DNA of 64,000 bases. Source: VRUE01 sp035712345 (GTDB taxonomy: Bacteria > Actinomycetota > Thermoleophilia > Solirubrobacterales > 70-9). Position 1 is the first letter of the stretch; every line of letters begins with the position of its first letter. Location of the stretch: assembly GCA_035712345.1 (NCBI GenBank), contig DASTAY010000024.1, forward strand, positions 3,068-67,067, read 5' to 3'. Shown here piece by piece: positions 25,360 through 33,753 of the stretch. The notes beneath the pieces were generated by a model. That model saw nothing but the letters and a program-made list of their open reading frames with translations, had not been told where the DNA came from and ran no database searches. A program made the translations under genes and the position numbers.

Positions 25360-26496
25360 ATGACTGAGAGATTTGCGAACAATGCGACCACGACTCTCGC
25401 GGCCGAACTCGCCAAAGGCGCGACGAAATTGACCGTTGCCAGCCCGGCGCGATTCCCGAACGAAGGCGACTTCCGCATCCTCGTCGGCTCCGAGTTAATG
25501 ATGGTCACCGCGGTCAGCGGGACCGAATTCACGGTTGAACGCGCCATCGAGGGAAGCGCAGAAGCGGCCCATGCGGCGGGGGTCGAAATCGAAAATATTG
25601 TCACCGCGGGACTGCTGAGTTCGGTGGTAACCGACAGTGCCACCGAGCCGAGGGGCATCAACTCCATGGGCGTCTCGACGCTCGACCTCCTGGGCTACAG
25701 CGGGACCGAGTGGGTGCCGGCCGATCAGGCCCAGATCGCGGTCACCGAAAACCCTTTCGATTCGACCCTTTACATCGCAGGCAGTGAACGCGTCGCGCCC
25801 ACGATCCAAAGCCAGGGAATCTACATTCAACACCGCGTAAAGGGGAATCTAGGGGCGATCCCTCATGGTGCCGTCATTTCGGAGCTGCGCGTCAAGGAAG
25901 GCAGCAACTCCGGCGTGGGGTCAAGCGCCGCAGAGAACTCTCTGGTCATCAGCGGCGGGGCGAATTCGATCTCGCACCTGTACGGAGTGCTGGCCAACTT
26001 CAAAACCGAAAACTCGCCCACCGGGACGGTCGAAGACCTGCGCCTCATCAACGTGCAGGAAGCCACCGATGCTGGTCACAACCTGGCCGTCTCGACCTGC
26101 TACGGGCTTTACATCGGGGCGCAGAACATCGGTGCAACCAACTATTCGCTTTACATCACGGGCGGCAACTCGGTTCTCGGAGGCGTCCTTGTCCCTGCAA
26201 GTAAGACGGCGCAGGCGTTGACGATCAAGGGTGTGGCAGAACAATCCGGAAATCTCCTCGCCATTCAGACGGCCACGAGCGAAACGCTCTTTGAAATAAC
26301 CGCCGCCGGCTCCGTGCGCATAGGTCAGGGTCTCTCAACCAGCGCCAAAAATGGTTTTCTCTATTTGCCGACCTCGAATGGTGCGCCAACCGGCGAACCG
26401 ACCTCCAAGACGGGCACGGTGGCCTGCGAGTACGACCGCGCCAACGACAAACTCTACGTCTACAACGGCGGCTGGAAATCGGTGGCGCTGGCATGA
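25360..26496 (+). CDS. Phage tail-fibre-like or surface repeat protein
   Basis: 378 residues with a good ribosome site (AAAGGAA). The first 80 residues (LAAELAKGATKLTVASPARF, then LMMVTAVSGTEFTVERAIEG) resemble N-terminal modules of phage virion or tail-fibre proteins. The rest is Gly/Asn/Ser-rich beta structure ending in TGTVACEYDRANDKLYVYNG and a GGWKSV end typical of fibre proteins. There is no signal peptide. It starts 34 bases after the pilus operon, but base composition is visibly less GC-rich than the pil genes, suggesting acquisition. Its 3' end overlaps the convergent methyltransferase by 37 bases. Confidence 0.5.
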   Translation: MTERFANNATTTLAAELAKGATKLTVASPARFPNEGDFRILVGSELMMVTAVSGTEFTVERAIEGSAEAAHAAGVEIENIVTAGLLSSVVTDSATEPRGINSMGVSTLDLLGYSGTEWVPADQAQIAVTENPFDSTLYIAGSERVAPTIQSQGIYIQHRVKGNLGAIPHGAVISELRVKEGSNSGVGSSAAENSLVISGGANSISHLYGVLANFKTENSPTGTVEDLRLINVQEATDAGHNLAVSTCYGLYIGAQNIGATNYSLYITGGNSVLGGVLVPASKTAQALTIKGVAEQSGNLLAIQTATSETLFEITAAGSVRIGQGLSTSAKNGFLYLPTSNGAPTGEPTSKTGTVACEYDRANDKLYVYNGGWKSVALA

Positions 26497-27242
26497 TCTG
26501 GTCGCAAGATCACACACGACTGCCCGTCGCGGTCGCTTCTGTGGTGGAAGGTCTCGATCGTCAGGCCCGCGTCAGCGACCAGCATTTCGAAGAAAGCTCG
26601 GTCGTATCGGACGCAGTGGAGCGGCCCGGACCAATCCCCCACCGGCGTGTAGTCAGCGGGGTTGACCACCATCTCCGGGACGCCGCTCTCCAAGAACGCC
26701 GTCAGGAAGCCCCGACCCTCGGGCGAGAGGAGACGCCTGAACTCACGGAGGTAGGCACGAACGTCGTCGGTCTCCATGTGCGAGAAGACGCTAAAGAGGT
26801 AGATCACATCGACGCTCTGGCCGGGAAGATCGAACCGGAAGTGCTCATTGATGGCTGCCCCGCTCGGGTTGTATCGAGCATTGGCGAGATCGAGATGCAC
26901 GAAAGCATCGGCGTCGATGTGCTTCTGGCACCAGCGGATCCGGGCGCGGTCGACATCGATCCCCGTGTAGTTGGACAGGGTGCCGTAGCGACGCTTCAGA
27001 CCGATGGCGAGCCGTCCGACGCCGCAGCCGATATCCAAGAGGCGGGAATCTGCACGGAGCCCTGCACCGTCTTCGAGCCTGTCGATCTCCTGCTCGGCCG
27101 AGGCGAGGAAATCGATGTCGTCGCTGAAGTTGTGGCCACCGAGCCTTATCCAGGTTGGCGGCAGCTTCGTGCCTTCGACTTCGACGGGACGTGCATTGGC
27201 GATGCGGAACTCGCGCACCCCGTTCGTAAGCCCCAGAGTCAT
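26460..27242 (-). CDS. Class I SAM-dependent methyltransferase
   Basis: 260 residues. Motif I is LLDIGCGVGRLAIGL near residues 68-82, followed by the acidic GIDVDRARIRWC and a YLFSVFSHM motif IV region. These place it among Rossmann-fold small-molecule or sugar methyltransferases. The substrate is not evident. It is surrounded by phage-like genes on the other strand and overlaps the preceding one, so it may modify a fibre or surface glycan. The start is separated by 18 bp from the divergent small ORF at 27261. Confidence 0.82.
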   Translation of the reverse strand: MTLGLTNGVREFRIANARPVEVEGTKLPPTWIRLGGHNFSDDIDFLASAEQEIDRLEDGAGLRADSRLLDIGCGVGRLAIGLKRRYGTLSNYTGIDVDRARIRWCQKHIDADAFVHLDLANARYNPSGAAINEHFRFDLPGQSVDVIYLFSVFSHMETDDVRAYLREFRRLLSPEGRGFLTAFLESGVPEMVVNPADYTPVGDWSGPLHCVRYDRAFFEMLVADAGLTIETFHHRSDRDGQSCVILRPDHASATDFQPPL

Positions 27243-27260
27243 TTCGAAGGAGCACTTTAA

Positions 27261-27494
27261 ATGAGTCAGTCGAAGGTCCGTCTGCTCGGAGCCGTCGTGA
27301 ATCTCGCCCTAGCCGTGGATCGCGGCGACGGCGGCGACCTGGAGCCGCTACAGACCGACCCTATCCAGCTCTCCCCGCAGGCATTCCGCGAGTTCACCTC
27401 TGGGCGGCTGGATGCGGAGATAGAGGCGCTGGAGGCACGGATCGCGCCCAAGCCCGACGAGTCTTCTGCTTCGCGTGAAAAGCGGAAGACCTGA
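27261..27494 (+). CDS. Small hypothetical protein
   Basis: 77 residues with a strong Shine-Dalgarno AAGGAG 8 bases before the ATG, the best reason to accept it. The sequence is charged, with a helical C-terminal half (GRLDAEIEALEARI). No family recognised. It overlaps the next gene by about 20 bases, as phage gene blocks often do. Confidence 0.5.
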   Translation: MSQSKVRLLGAVVNLALAVDRGDGGDLEPLQTDPIQLSPQAFREFTSGRLDAEIEALEARIAPKPDESSASREKRKT

Positions 27495-28071
27495 TGTCGA
27501 CCAGCCTGATCGGAGCGCCGGGGTCCCGACCGGGGAATATCGTCCCGGCGCTTGGGGCGAGCCGAGCGGACTTGAAACCGGCCGTCACGGCTGCGCCTGC
27601 CCACGCGCCTACTACCCGGTGTTCCGGAAACTGAAGGCTGAGTCGGGTTGCGTCTTCAACAGCATCGACCGCTCGGATGCCGCCGCCACAGTGCTACACC
27701 GCCACGGGCACCACACCCAGCGAGAGGTGATCCGTTTCCACGCTGAGGGGGTTCCCGGTTATGGCCCAGCCAACCCGGCGGACGAATCCACGCACTGCCG
27801 TCGCAACGATGGAGTGGCCTATCCGCACAAGGCCCGGCTCCGGGTATGGCAGGTCGGCTTCGATGTCGACGACGACCAAGTCGACGACGTGAAGCGCGCC
27901 GCGGCCGGGCTCGGCTGGCATGTGTGCCAGCCCTACCACTCTGGCTCGGAGTTCCACCACCTCAACTTCGCCCGCCGCCCTGCCCGCTGGAGGCCGCTCT
28001 TCCATGTGGTCTTCCACCGGTGGCCCAACCGAAATCGCCCAAAACTTCAGCAAATGAAGCATTGGCGCTAA
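27475..28071 (+). CDS. Possible lysin-like peptidase domain protein
   Basis: 198 residues from a GTG start without a clear ribosome site. Residues about 85-175 contain PGYGPANPADESTHCRRNDG, then WQVGFDVDDDQVDDVKRAA, GWHVCQPYHSGSEFHHLNF. This pattern (S-T-H...D-G-V-A-Y and a late H-H-x-N-F) recalls peptidoglycan hydrolase modules in actinophage lysins, perhaps of the M15 type; the match is from memory and weak. The first 50 residues look poorly structured. Together with the fibre-like gene it supports a phage-derived patch. Confidence 0.4.
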   Translation: MKSGRPDVDQPDRSAGVPTGEYRPGAWGEPSGLETGRHGCACPRAYYPVFRKLKAESGCVFNSIDRSDAAATVLHRHGHHTQREVIRFHAEGVPGYGPANPADESTHCRRNDGVAYPHKARLRVWQVGFDVDDDQVDDVKRAAAGLGWHVCQPYHSGSEFHHLNFARRPARWRPLFHVVFHRWPNRNRPKLQQMKHWR

Positions 28072-28084
28072 ACTCGCTTTAGCG
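28066..28084 (+). promoter_or_regulatory. CGCTAAA-N5-TTTAGCG dyad upstream of the HxlR gene
   Basis: A perfect 7-bp inverted repeat 44 bases before the hxlR-type ATG, overlapping the end of the preceding gene. It could be the regulator's own operator or a short terminator for the upstream gene. Confidence 0.4.
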
Positions 28085-28127
28085 AGCCGATCGAAGTCAA
28101 GCCCTGGCTCGCTTCCGATGTGTCGAT

Positions 28128-28469
28128 ATGAGTGCTGAGAGCAACTCCCGCTGTCCTGTCTGCCGTACCGCCGACGTCGTCTGCGGTAAGTGGACGCTCC
28201 TGGTCATCCGCGATTTGGCAGACGGCTGCAGCCGCTTCTGCGAGCTGGAGCGCTCGCTGGAGGGGATCAGCCCGCGCACGCTGTCCTTGCGCCTGCGGGC
28301 GCTGGAAGAAGAGGGTATCGTCGTCCGCAACACCTTCCCCGAGGTGCCGCCGCGGGTCGAGTACGAGCTGACCGAGAAGGGCCAGGCGCTCGTGCCGCTG
28401 ATCGAGGACATGCGCCGCTACGGCGCCCGCTGGCTGCTCGAAGAAGAGCCGGCGCCGGTCCCGGCATAG
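28128..28469 (+). CDS. HxlR-family transcriptional regulator
   Basis: 113 residues, the standard HxlR size. The winged helix is complete: GKWTLLVIRDLADGCSRFCE, LEGISPRTLSLRLRALEEEG, then a wing with RVEYELTEKGQALVPLI. N-terminal cysteines (CPVC, VVCGKW) sit where redox- or electrophile-sensing HxlR proteins such as HypR keep theirs. The target is unknown. An inverted repeat lies 44 bases upstream. Confidence 0.9.
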   Translation: MSAESNSRCPVCRTADVVCGKWTLLVIRDLADGCSRFCELERSLEGISPRTLSLRLRALEEEGIVVRNTFPEVPPRVEYELTEKGQALVPLIEDMRRYGARWLLEEEPAPVPA

Positions 28470-28529
28470 CCGGCCGTAGCTCAAAGGTCGCGGTCGATGC
28501 CGGGGGGTGCGGTCGGTTTCGGATTTGGG

Positions 28530-29708
28530 TCAGTCAGCGTGGATCTCGCGACGGATATAGGCCGCAAGGAGGGGGTCGGCCAGTTCCCACGACCCGGGCC
28601 CTCCCGGCCTGACGACGATCGATGCGCCGGCCAGCGCGTTCAGCGCTCGGTTGGCAGCCTTCTTCTCCAGGCGCTCGTATGGCGACCGCTGGTGGGCTAG
28701 GCGCACGGAGACTTCGAGTGCCACATTGCCCATCGCCCGGACACGATCCATCAGATCCGCATGGCGGCCCGCGTCGGCTGCGAGCGCCCCCCGGTATCCG
28801 CGCTCGGCGAGCGTTCCGTCGACATGGCGGGTGCCCTCCTCGACCGAGGCATGGTGTGCCTGCTGGGCGATCAGCATCGTCGCCCGCGGGTGGCCCTCAC
28901 CCGCCGCGACGATCAACTCCAAGGCCTCCTCGTCGATTCTGCACTCGTCCTCTTCGAAGCGCTCCCGCAGGCCCCGGTGCCACTCCTCCTCGCTGATCGG
29001 CGAGAGCTCATGGAAGCCGCCGAACTGGTAGAGCGCACGGCGCTCGTTGCTGAACATGTCGCGCATCAAGTGCTCGACGCTTCCGGCGAACAGGCAGGTG
29101 ACGCGAGGCGAGTCGTGCAGTGCCTCGCGCAGCCGCTGGGTGACCTGCTCGGGGTCGCCGTAGGCACCACTGGTCAGCTGCTGGAGCTCGTCGATGAAAA
29201 GGATCAGGTGCCGGTCGTCGCGCTCGGCGATTCGTTGGGGCAGCTCGAGGGCGAGACTCAATTCCTGTAGCGGGTCACGATGCTTCCGAGTCGGCTCGAA
29301 CGCGATCTCCACGGCGTCTCCGAGCTCGGACTTCACTCGTAGGACCGTAGTCAGCGAACGTCCAGTCAAGGCGCGGGACGGGAGTCCGCGCACCCGCTCG
29401 ACCAGACGCCTGAGCGCCGAGCGGTTGGAGAGCGTTTCCTGGGCGAGCGCCTCGGCCAGCGAGGCAGCGTTCGTATCCCTGAACAGGCTGACGCTCACCG
29501 AGTAGTGGCCCCGCCGGCGAAGCGCCGCGACGGTTGCTTCGCAGACCGTGCTCTTGCCGGTCCGGCGTGGGGCGGCGAGGACCTGATGCAATCCGTCCGC
29601 AAGTTGGGACGTGAGGTCTTCCAGATCGCTCTGGCGCCCGATCAGCTTGGCCGGGGGGCGTATCGGCTCCTCGGAGGGGAAGAGGTCTCGTGATCGTGCT
29701 CGGGGCAT
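28530..29708 (-). CDS. AAA-type ATPase with C-terminal winged-helix-like domain
   Basis: 392 residues from the ATG at 29708; the longer frame upstream would run through the twin operators. Walker A is APRRTGKST near residue 45-52 and Walker B LILFIDELQQLT. Sensor-like FAGSVEHLMRDMF follows, then a C-terminal helical domain (KKAANRALNALAGASIVVRP). This fits the STAND/archaeal-type ATPase group of uncertain role (often called AAA+ ATP-binding proteins), sometimes toxin-, defence- or transposition-linked. Two perfect TTGGC-N6-GCCAA sites precede the start, implying tight autoregulation. Confidence 0.75.
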   Translation of the reverse strand: MPRARSRDLFPSEEPIRPPAKLIGRQSDLEDLTSQLADGLHQVLAAPRRTGKSTVCEATVAALRRRGHYSVSVSLFRDTNAASLAEALAQETLSNRSALRRLVERVRGLPSRALTGRSLTTVLRVKSELGDAVEIAFEPTRKHRDPLQELSLALELPQRIAERDDRHLILFIDELQQLTSGAYGDPEQVTQRLREALHDSPRVTCLFAGSVEHLMRDMFSNERRALYQFGGFHELSPISEEEWHRGLRERFEEDECRIDEEALELIVAAGEGHPRATMLIAQQAHHASVEEGTRHVDGTLAERGYRGALAADAGRHADLMDRVRAMGNVALEVSVRLAHQRSPYERLEKKAANRALNALAGASIVVRPGGPGSWELADPLLAAYIRREIHAD

Positions 29709-29749
29709 GTTGGCAATTATGCCAACTCTGGTTGGCGGATTTGCCAACC
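29709..29749 (-). promoter_or_regulatory. Twin TTGGC-N6-GCCAA operators at the ATPase start
   Basis: GTTGGC-AATTAT-GCCAAC (29709-29726) and GGTTGGC-GGATTT-GCCAACC (29730-29749) are perfect dyads with identical half-sites and 6-base spacers. The first abuts the ATG and contains a CATAAT -10-like hexamer on the minus strand, so the transcript would be leaderless. Centres are about 22 bp apart, two helical turns. Confidence 0.7.
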
Positions 29750-29854
29750 AGCAAGGCTGACCCTGCCCTGACGTCCTGCTGGGTCGGGAAGCAGAGTCCC
29801 TGCAAGGCATCGTGCAGGCGCAGGAGCGCCAGGCACGGGGGGGAAGGTCGGGAC

Positions 29855-31522
29855 GTGCGCGATCCCCTGCTCAACGAGGCGTTGCGGCGGCTTGCCGCCG
29901 AGGCGGCCACCCGCTTCACCACGCTGGTCGCCGGCGGGGACCAGATTCCCTTCGACGTAGCCGAGTCCGCCGGTCCCGACGAGGCCTTCTTCCACAGCTA
30001 CGTCCCGCTGACGGCGCGCTTCGTGCGCGAGCGCGAGAGCGAGCTGCGCACGCTGCCGGCCTTCGAGCCGGCGCGCGAAGCGGTCGCGATGGCCGGTGTC
30101 GCCGCGCCCTACCTCGAACAGCGCGGCGAGAGCGTCCCCGCCGACCCCGGCGAGCGGGCCGCGCGCCTGCTGACGATCTTCCTCGCCGGGCTCTGGGACG
30201 GCTGCAGCGAGTTCTCGCTCGACCGCGAGCGGCTCGAGGAGGCGCTTGCGGTGCTCGACGCCGAGGCCGCCGACGTCGACGAGGCGGAGATCGTCGTCGT
30301 ACCCATCGTCGGCCTGCAGATGCCCGCCGCTCGTCTACCGCTCCCGCACGGCATGCAGCTCGTCCGCGCCGACAGCTTCGAGGCGCCGATCGAGGCGATG
30401 CGCAGCGAGGGCATGGGCCGCGCCGCCTGGGAGCCGCAGTTCCTGGCGATCGCCGAGCAGGGCGAGGACGCCGACAGCGCCGCGGCGGCGCTGGGCCAGC
30501 TCAGCGACCTGATCAGCGTCATGCGTCTATATAAGGGCGGCGGCGTCGGGCTCGGCCCGCATGCCTTCGTGCCCACCGGCGAGGGCCGCTGGCGTCGCAT
30601 CGCCACCGGCGCGCCCGCCCCCCGCGACGGCGGCTACCGACTTGGCAAGAAGGAGGCCGCAGAGCTGCTCGAGCTGGCCGAGGCGCTGGAGGCGCGCCCC
30701 GACCCAGCCGGCCCGCTGGCCTGGGCGGTACGTCGCTTCGAGCTCGGCTGCGAGCGCCCCTCGGCGCTGGAGGGCCTGAGCGACCATCTCCTGGCGCTGC
30801 GCTCGGTGCTCGACGGGCAGGGCCCGGTGGGCGCCTCGCTGCCGATGCGCGCCGCGGCGCTGATCGCCGACGGCTCGACCGACCGACTCGCCGCCCGCGA
30901 GCGGGTCGAAGCCGCGATGGAGCTGGAGCGCGCGCAGATGTCCGGCGCGCCGAGCGATGCCTCCGCGGGCCTCGCCGGCTGGATCGAGGAGAGCGTCCGC
31001 CGCATCCTGCGCGACGCCGCCCTCGGCGAGCTCGGCGCCGACCTCAACGAGGCCGCCGACGAGACCCTGATCGCAACCGGCCTCGACACCGGCGACGCGT
31101 CGATCGCCGTCGCCGAAGAGGTCGAGCCGTTTCGGCCCGCGGGTCCTGTCGCGGCAGGGGACCCACCGTCCCCTGCGGTCGCTAAAGCGTCCTCGGGGAC
31201 GGTCCCCCCTACCGCACCACCCGCGGGAGAAGCGTCTGCTGGTGAAGCTGAAAGCTACGAGGAGGAGGAGTACGACATGGACCAGGAGACCCGAATCCTC
31301 GAGCCGGTCCCGGCCGAGGACGAGATTCGCATCGTCGCCCGCGACTGGATGGACGAGGTCGAGGTCGAGGAGAGCACGCTGGACTTCCCCGCGATCGCGC
31401 GCGACCTCGAACACCGCGAGCGCATCGACACGCCGCGCGTCCGCCACCTCTTCCCGGTCCCCGAGGACGCGGACTGGGAGGTCCGCGAGCTCAACTACGA
31501 CCACTACCGTCACGCCGGCTGA
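29855..31522 (+). CDS. Unrecognised protein carrying a palindromic-element insert
   Basis: 555 residues from a GTG start at 29855; the frame continues upstream through the ATPase operators, so an earlier start is unlikely. The first 420 residues are mostly helical, with no transmembrane segment or known motif I can name (for example LLTIFLAGLWDGCSEFSLDR, LSDHLLALRSVLDGQGP). Residues 428-458 are encoded by copy A of the 92-bp palindromic element and read as a Pro/Ala-rich linker. An acidic segment and a conserved-looking end (DTPRVRHLFPVPEDADWEV) follow. Function unknown. It is divergent from the ATPase gene. Confidence 0.7.
   Translation: MRDPLLNEALRRLAAEAATRFTTLVAGGDQIPFDVAESAGPDEAFFHSYVPLTARFVRERESELRTLPAFEPAREAVAMAGVAAPYLEQRGESVPADPGERAARLLTIFLAGLWDGCSEFSLDRERLEEALAVLDAEAADVDEAEIVVVPIVGLQMPAARLPLPHGMQLVRADSFEAPIEAMRSEGMGRAAWEPQFLAIAEQGEDADSAAAALGQLSDLISVMRLYKGGGVGLGPHAFVPTGEGRWRRIATGAPAPRDGGYRLGKKEAAELLELAEALEARPDPAGPLAWAVRRFELGCERPSALEGLSDHLLALRSVLDGQGPVGASLPMRAAALIADGSTDRLAARERVEAAMELERAQMSGAPSDASAGLAGWIEESVRRILRDAALGELGADLNEAADETLIATGLDTGDASIAVAEEVEPFRPAGPVAAGDPPSPAVAKASSGTVPPTAPPAGEASAGEAESYEEEEYDMDQETRILEPVPAEDEIRIVARDWMDEVEVEESTLDFPAIARDLEHRERIDTPRVRHLFPVPEDADWEVRELNYDHYRHAG
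31136..31227 (+). repeat. 92-bp palindromic coding element, copy A
   Basis: Ends are CCCGCGGGT and ACCCGCGGG, a perfect 9-bp terminal inverted repeat. Nested stems pair element positions 16-19 with 77-80, 30-38 with 60-68 and 45-48 with 51-54. It is read in frame, starting with a complete CCC codon, inside the 29855-31522 gene. Copies B and C are the same length and in the same frame. Confidence 0.88.
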
Positions 31523-31595
31523 CCGGCGCATCTCCGCGTCATCGGTCGCTTGCGTGCAGAGCACGCCACGCTCCCTGCTTCCTTGATCTGCTTGG

Positions 31596-32759
31596 TCAGT
31601 CGGCGTGACGGCCGGCTGCGATGGCGATTCTCTCCTCGCTCGAGGCGAACAGGTAGCGGTTGATCTCGGCGAGGCCGCCGAGGTCGTGCACGTCCTCGTC
31701 CAGGTAGGGGACGCGGATCACGCCGCGGGTGCGCAGCTCGCGCGCCAGGTGCTCGATGTTGCGGGCGTCGCGCTCGGCCAGCGCCTGGTAGTCGGCGAAG
31801 TTCTCGCAGACGCGACGCGCCAGGTCCTCGTCGCCCAGCCTCGCGGCCAGGGCCGACTCCAGGTCCGCCGGGTCGTCGTCGCCGCGCAGACGCTCGGCCG
31901 GATAGTGGACCTTGTTGACGATCACGCCGCCGAAGGGCAGCTTGGCCTCGACCAGCTTGCGGTGGAAGTAGACGGCCTCGTCGATCGGCTCGCCCTGCGG
32001 GCCGCAGACGACGAGGAAGCAGGTGTGGGGATCGGCGAGCAGGCTGTTGACGCGCTTGGCGCGGGCCTGGAAGCCGTCGACCATGCCGTTGAAGGCGTTG
32101 AAGAACTCGGCCAGGTCGGCCAGCAGGTCGAAGCCGACGATCCGCTTGAAGACCGAGAGGGCGACCGAGGCGCCGCGCCCGGCGACCTTCGCCGCCAGCC
32201 CGGTCGGCTTCATGAAGACGCGCAGCGAACGCCCCTCGATGAACTGGGTGAGGCGTTTGGGCGCGTCGAGGAAGTCGAGCGCGTTGCGGGTCGGCGGCGT
32301 GTCGAGGACGAGCAGGTCGAAGCGCCCGCTGGTGTGCAGCTCGAACAGCTTCTCCATCGCCATGTACTCCTGCGAGCCGGCCAGCGCGCTGGAGATCTGC
32401 TGGTAGATGCGGTTGTTCAGCACCCGGTCGCGGGACTCCTCGTCGGGCGCCTGGCGGGCGACGAGCTCGTCGAAGGTCGCCTTGGCGTCGAGCATCATCG
32501 CCCAGAGCTCGCCCTTCATCTCGATCCCGTGCTGCTCGAACAGAGCCGGGTCGACCCGGCTCGCCTCGTTGCCGAGCTCGCGCAGGCCGAGCGAGTCGGC
32601 GAGCCGCTTGGCGGGGTCGATCGTCAGCACGCAGACGCGCAGCCCGCGCGCCGCCATGCCGGCGGCGATCGCCGCCGAGGTCGTCGTCTTGCCGACGCCG
32701 CCCGAGCCCGCGCAGATGCAGATGTCCTTGCCGTCGAGGATCTCGTCGATCGCGGGCAT
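31596..32759 (-). CDS. ArsA/Get3-like ATPase, BagB-like partner
   Basis: 387 residues. The deviant Walker A reads AGSGGVGKTTTS: the signature Lys of KGGVGKT is Ser, as I recall for the second member of the mycobacterial Rv3679/Rv3680 (BagA/BagB) pair. Switch motifs TIDPAKRLADSLG and LLVLDTPPTRNALDFLDAP are intact. The gene lies 7 bases after its partner, in the same order as in mycobacteria, and sizes match (387 versus about 386). The pair is thought to form a Get3-like heteromeric ATPase with a cytosolic, stress- or metabolism-related role. No arsenic genes are nearby. Confidence 0.85.
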   Translation of the reverse strand: MPAIDEILDGKDICICAGSGGVGKTTTSAAIAAGMAARGLRVCVLTIDPAKRLADSLGLRELGNEASRVDPALFEQHGIEMKGELWAMMLDAKATFDELVARQAPDEESRDRVLNNRIYQQISSALAGSQEYMAMEKLFELHTSGRFDLLVLDTPPTRNALDFLDAPKRLTQFIEGRSLRVFMKPTGLAAKVAGRGASVALSVFKRIVGFDLLADLAEFFNAFNGMVDGFQARAKRVNSLLADPHTCFLVVCGPQGEPIDEAVYFHRKLVEAKLPFGGVIVNKVHYPAERLRGDDDPADLESALAARLGDEDLARRVCENFADYQALAERDARNIEHLARELRTRGVIRVPYLDEDVHDLGGLAEINRYLFASSEERIAIAAGRHAD

Positions 32760-32766
32760 CAGCGCC

Positions 32767-33705
32767 TCACCCGAGCCTCTTCGCCAGCCGCTGCGCCGCC
32801 TCGACGCCCAGCTCGGGCTCGAAGAGGAAGGGCAGGGTCTTGACCGGCGCCTCGACCCGGCGCCGCAGGCGGGCGAGCTGGGCGCGCTGGGAGCGGGCGC
32901 GGTCGTGCTCGGAGGAGGCGGCCCGGGCGGCGGCGCGCAGCGAGCCGTTCTCGCCGCCGGCCAGCTCGGCGAGCCGCTCGGCCTCCTCTTTGGAGAAGCG
33001 CTCCGGATAGAGCCCGTTGAGGTAGACGCGGTCGACGGCGACGCCGACCTCCGCGCGCAGCTCGTGCTCCAGCGCCGCCGACTCGTTGACCGGCATCTCC
33101 TCCGGCAGCGAGACGATCGCGGTGCCGGTGTGCTCCTGATCGGTGATCAGCCGGTCGAGCTGCTGCGCCTGGGAGTGGATCGGCCCGACGCGGGCGATCG
33201 CGGCGAAGGTGCGCGGCGTCTGCAGGAAGCCGATCCCGTGCCCGGTGGCGGGCGCGTCGACGATGACGAGGTCGTACTTGCGCCCGCTCTTCACCTTGCG
33301 GTCGAGCTGCGCCAGCTCCCAGATCTTGCCGATCGTGACCAGCTCCTTGAGGCCGGGGGTGGCGGCGGCGAGGTAGGAGAAGATGCGGCTGCGGAAGAGC
33401 AGGTCGCGCATCGCCCGCACCTTCAGCTGCAGCAGCACGTACTCGCGCATCGACTCGTCGGGGTCGATCGAGATCGACCAGAGGTTCTCGCTCATCTGCA
33501 CCTCGTGGAAGCCGACCTCGGTGTGCTCGAAGATCCGCGAGGCGTTCTCCTGCGAGGCGACCTCGCAGACGATCGTGCGCTTGCCTTCCTCGGCGGCGCG
33601 CAGCCCGAGCGCGACCGCGACCGTGGTCTTGCCGACTCCGCCCTTGCCGGTCACGAAGACCAGTCGCTTGTCGAGAATGTCGGGGATTGGGGTGATTCCT
33701 AGCAA
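32767..33705 (-). CDS. ArsA/Get3-like ATPase, BagA-like partner
   Basis: About 312 residues. The P-loop is VTGKGGVGKTTVA with the signature Lys present. Further motifs are TIVCEVASQENASRI and YDLVIVDAPATGHGIGFL. The start is uncertain: no ATG or GTG precedes the P-loop in a sensible place, and TTG at 33705 (LLGITPIPDILDK) is the best choice, giving a length near the family norm. The frame is open much further upstream only because it reads antisense to ParA and FtsZ. It is divergent from parA with about 48 bp between starts, so the two promoters must overlap. Confidence 0.83.
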   Translation of the reverse strand: MLGITPIPDILDKRLVFVTGKGGVGKTTVAVALGLRAAEEGKRTIVCEVASQENASRIFEHTEVGFHEVQMSENLWSISIDPDESMREYVLLQLKVRAMRDLLFRSRIFSYLAAATPGLKELVTIGKIWELAQLDRKVKSGRKYDLVIVDAPATGHGIGFLQTPRTFAAIARVGPIHSQAQQLDRLITDQEHTGTAIVSLPEEMPVNESAALEHELRAEVGVAVDRVYLNGLYPERFSKEEAERLAELAGGENGSLRAAARAASSEHDRARSQRAQLARLRRRVEAPVKTLPFLFEPELGVEAAQRLAKRLG

Positions 33706-33753
33706 TTTCGGGACGCGGCAGGAAAAGCGGGCACCCCTGCGAATACCCGCGCA

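Noticed and set aside
25360..28071. Intact prophage
   Set aside because: No integrase, terminase, capsid or portal genes and no att-like repeats were seen; only a few phage-like genes are present.
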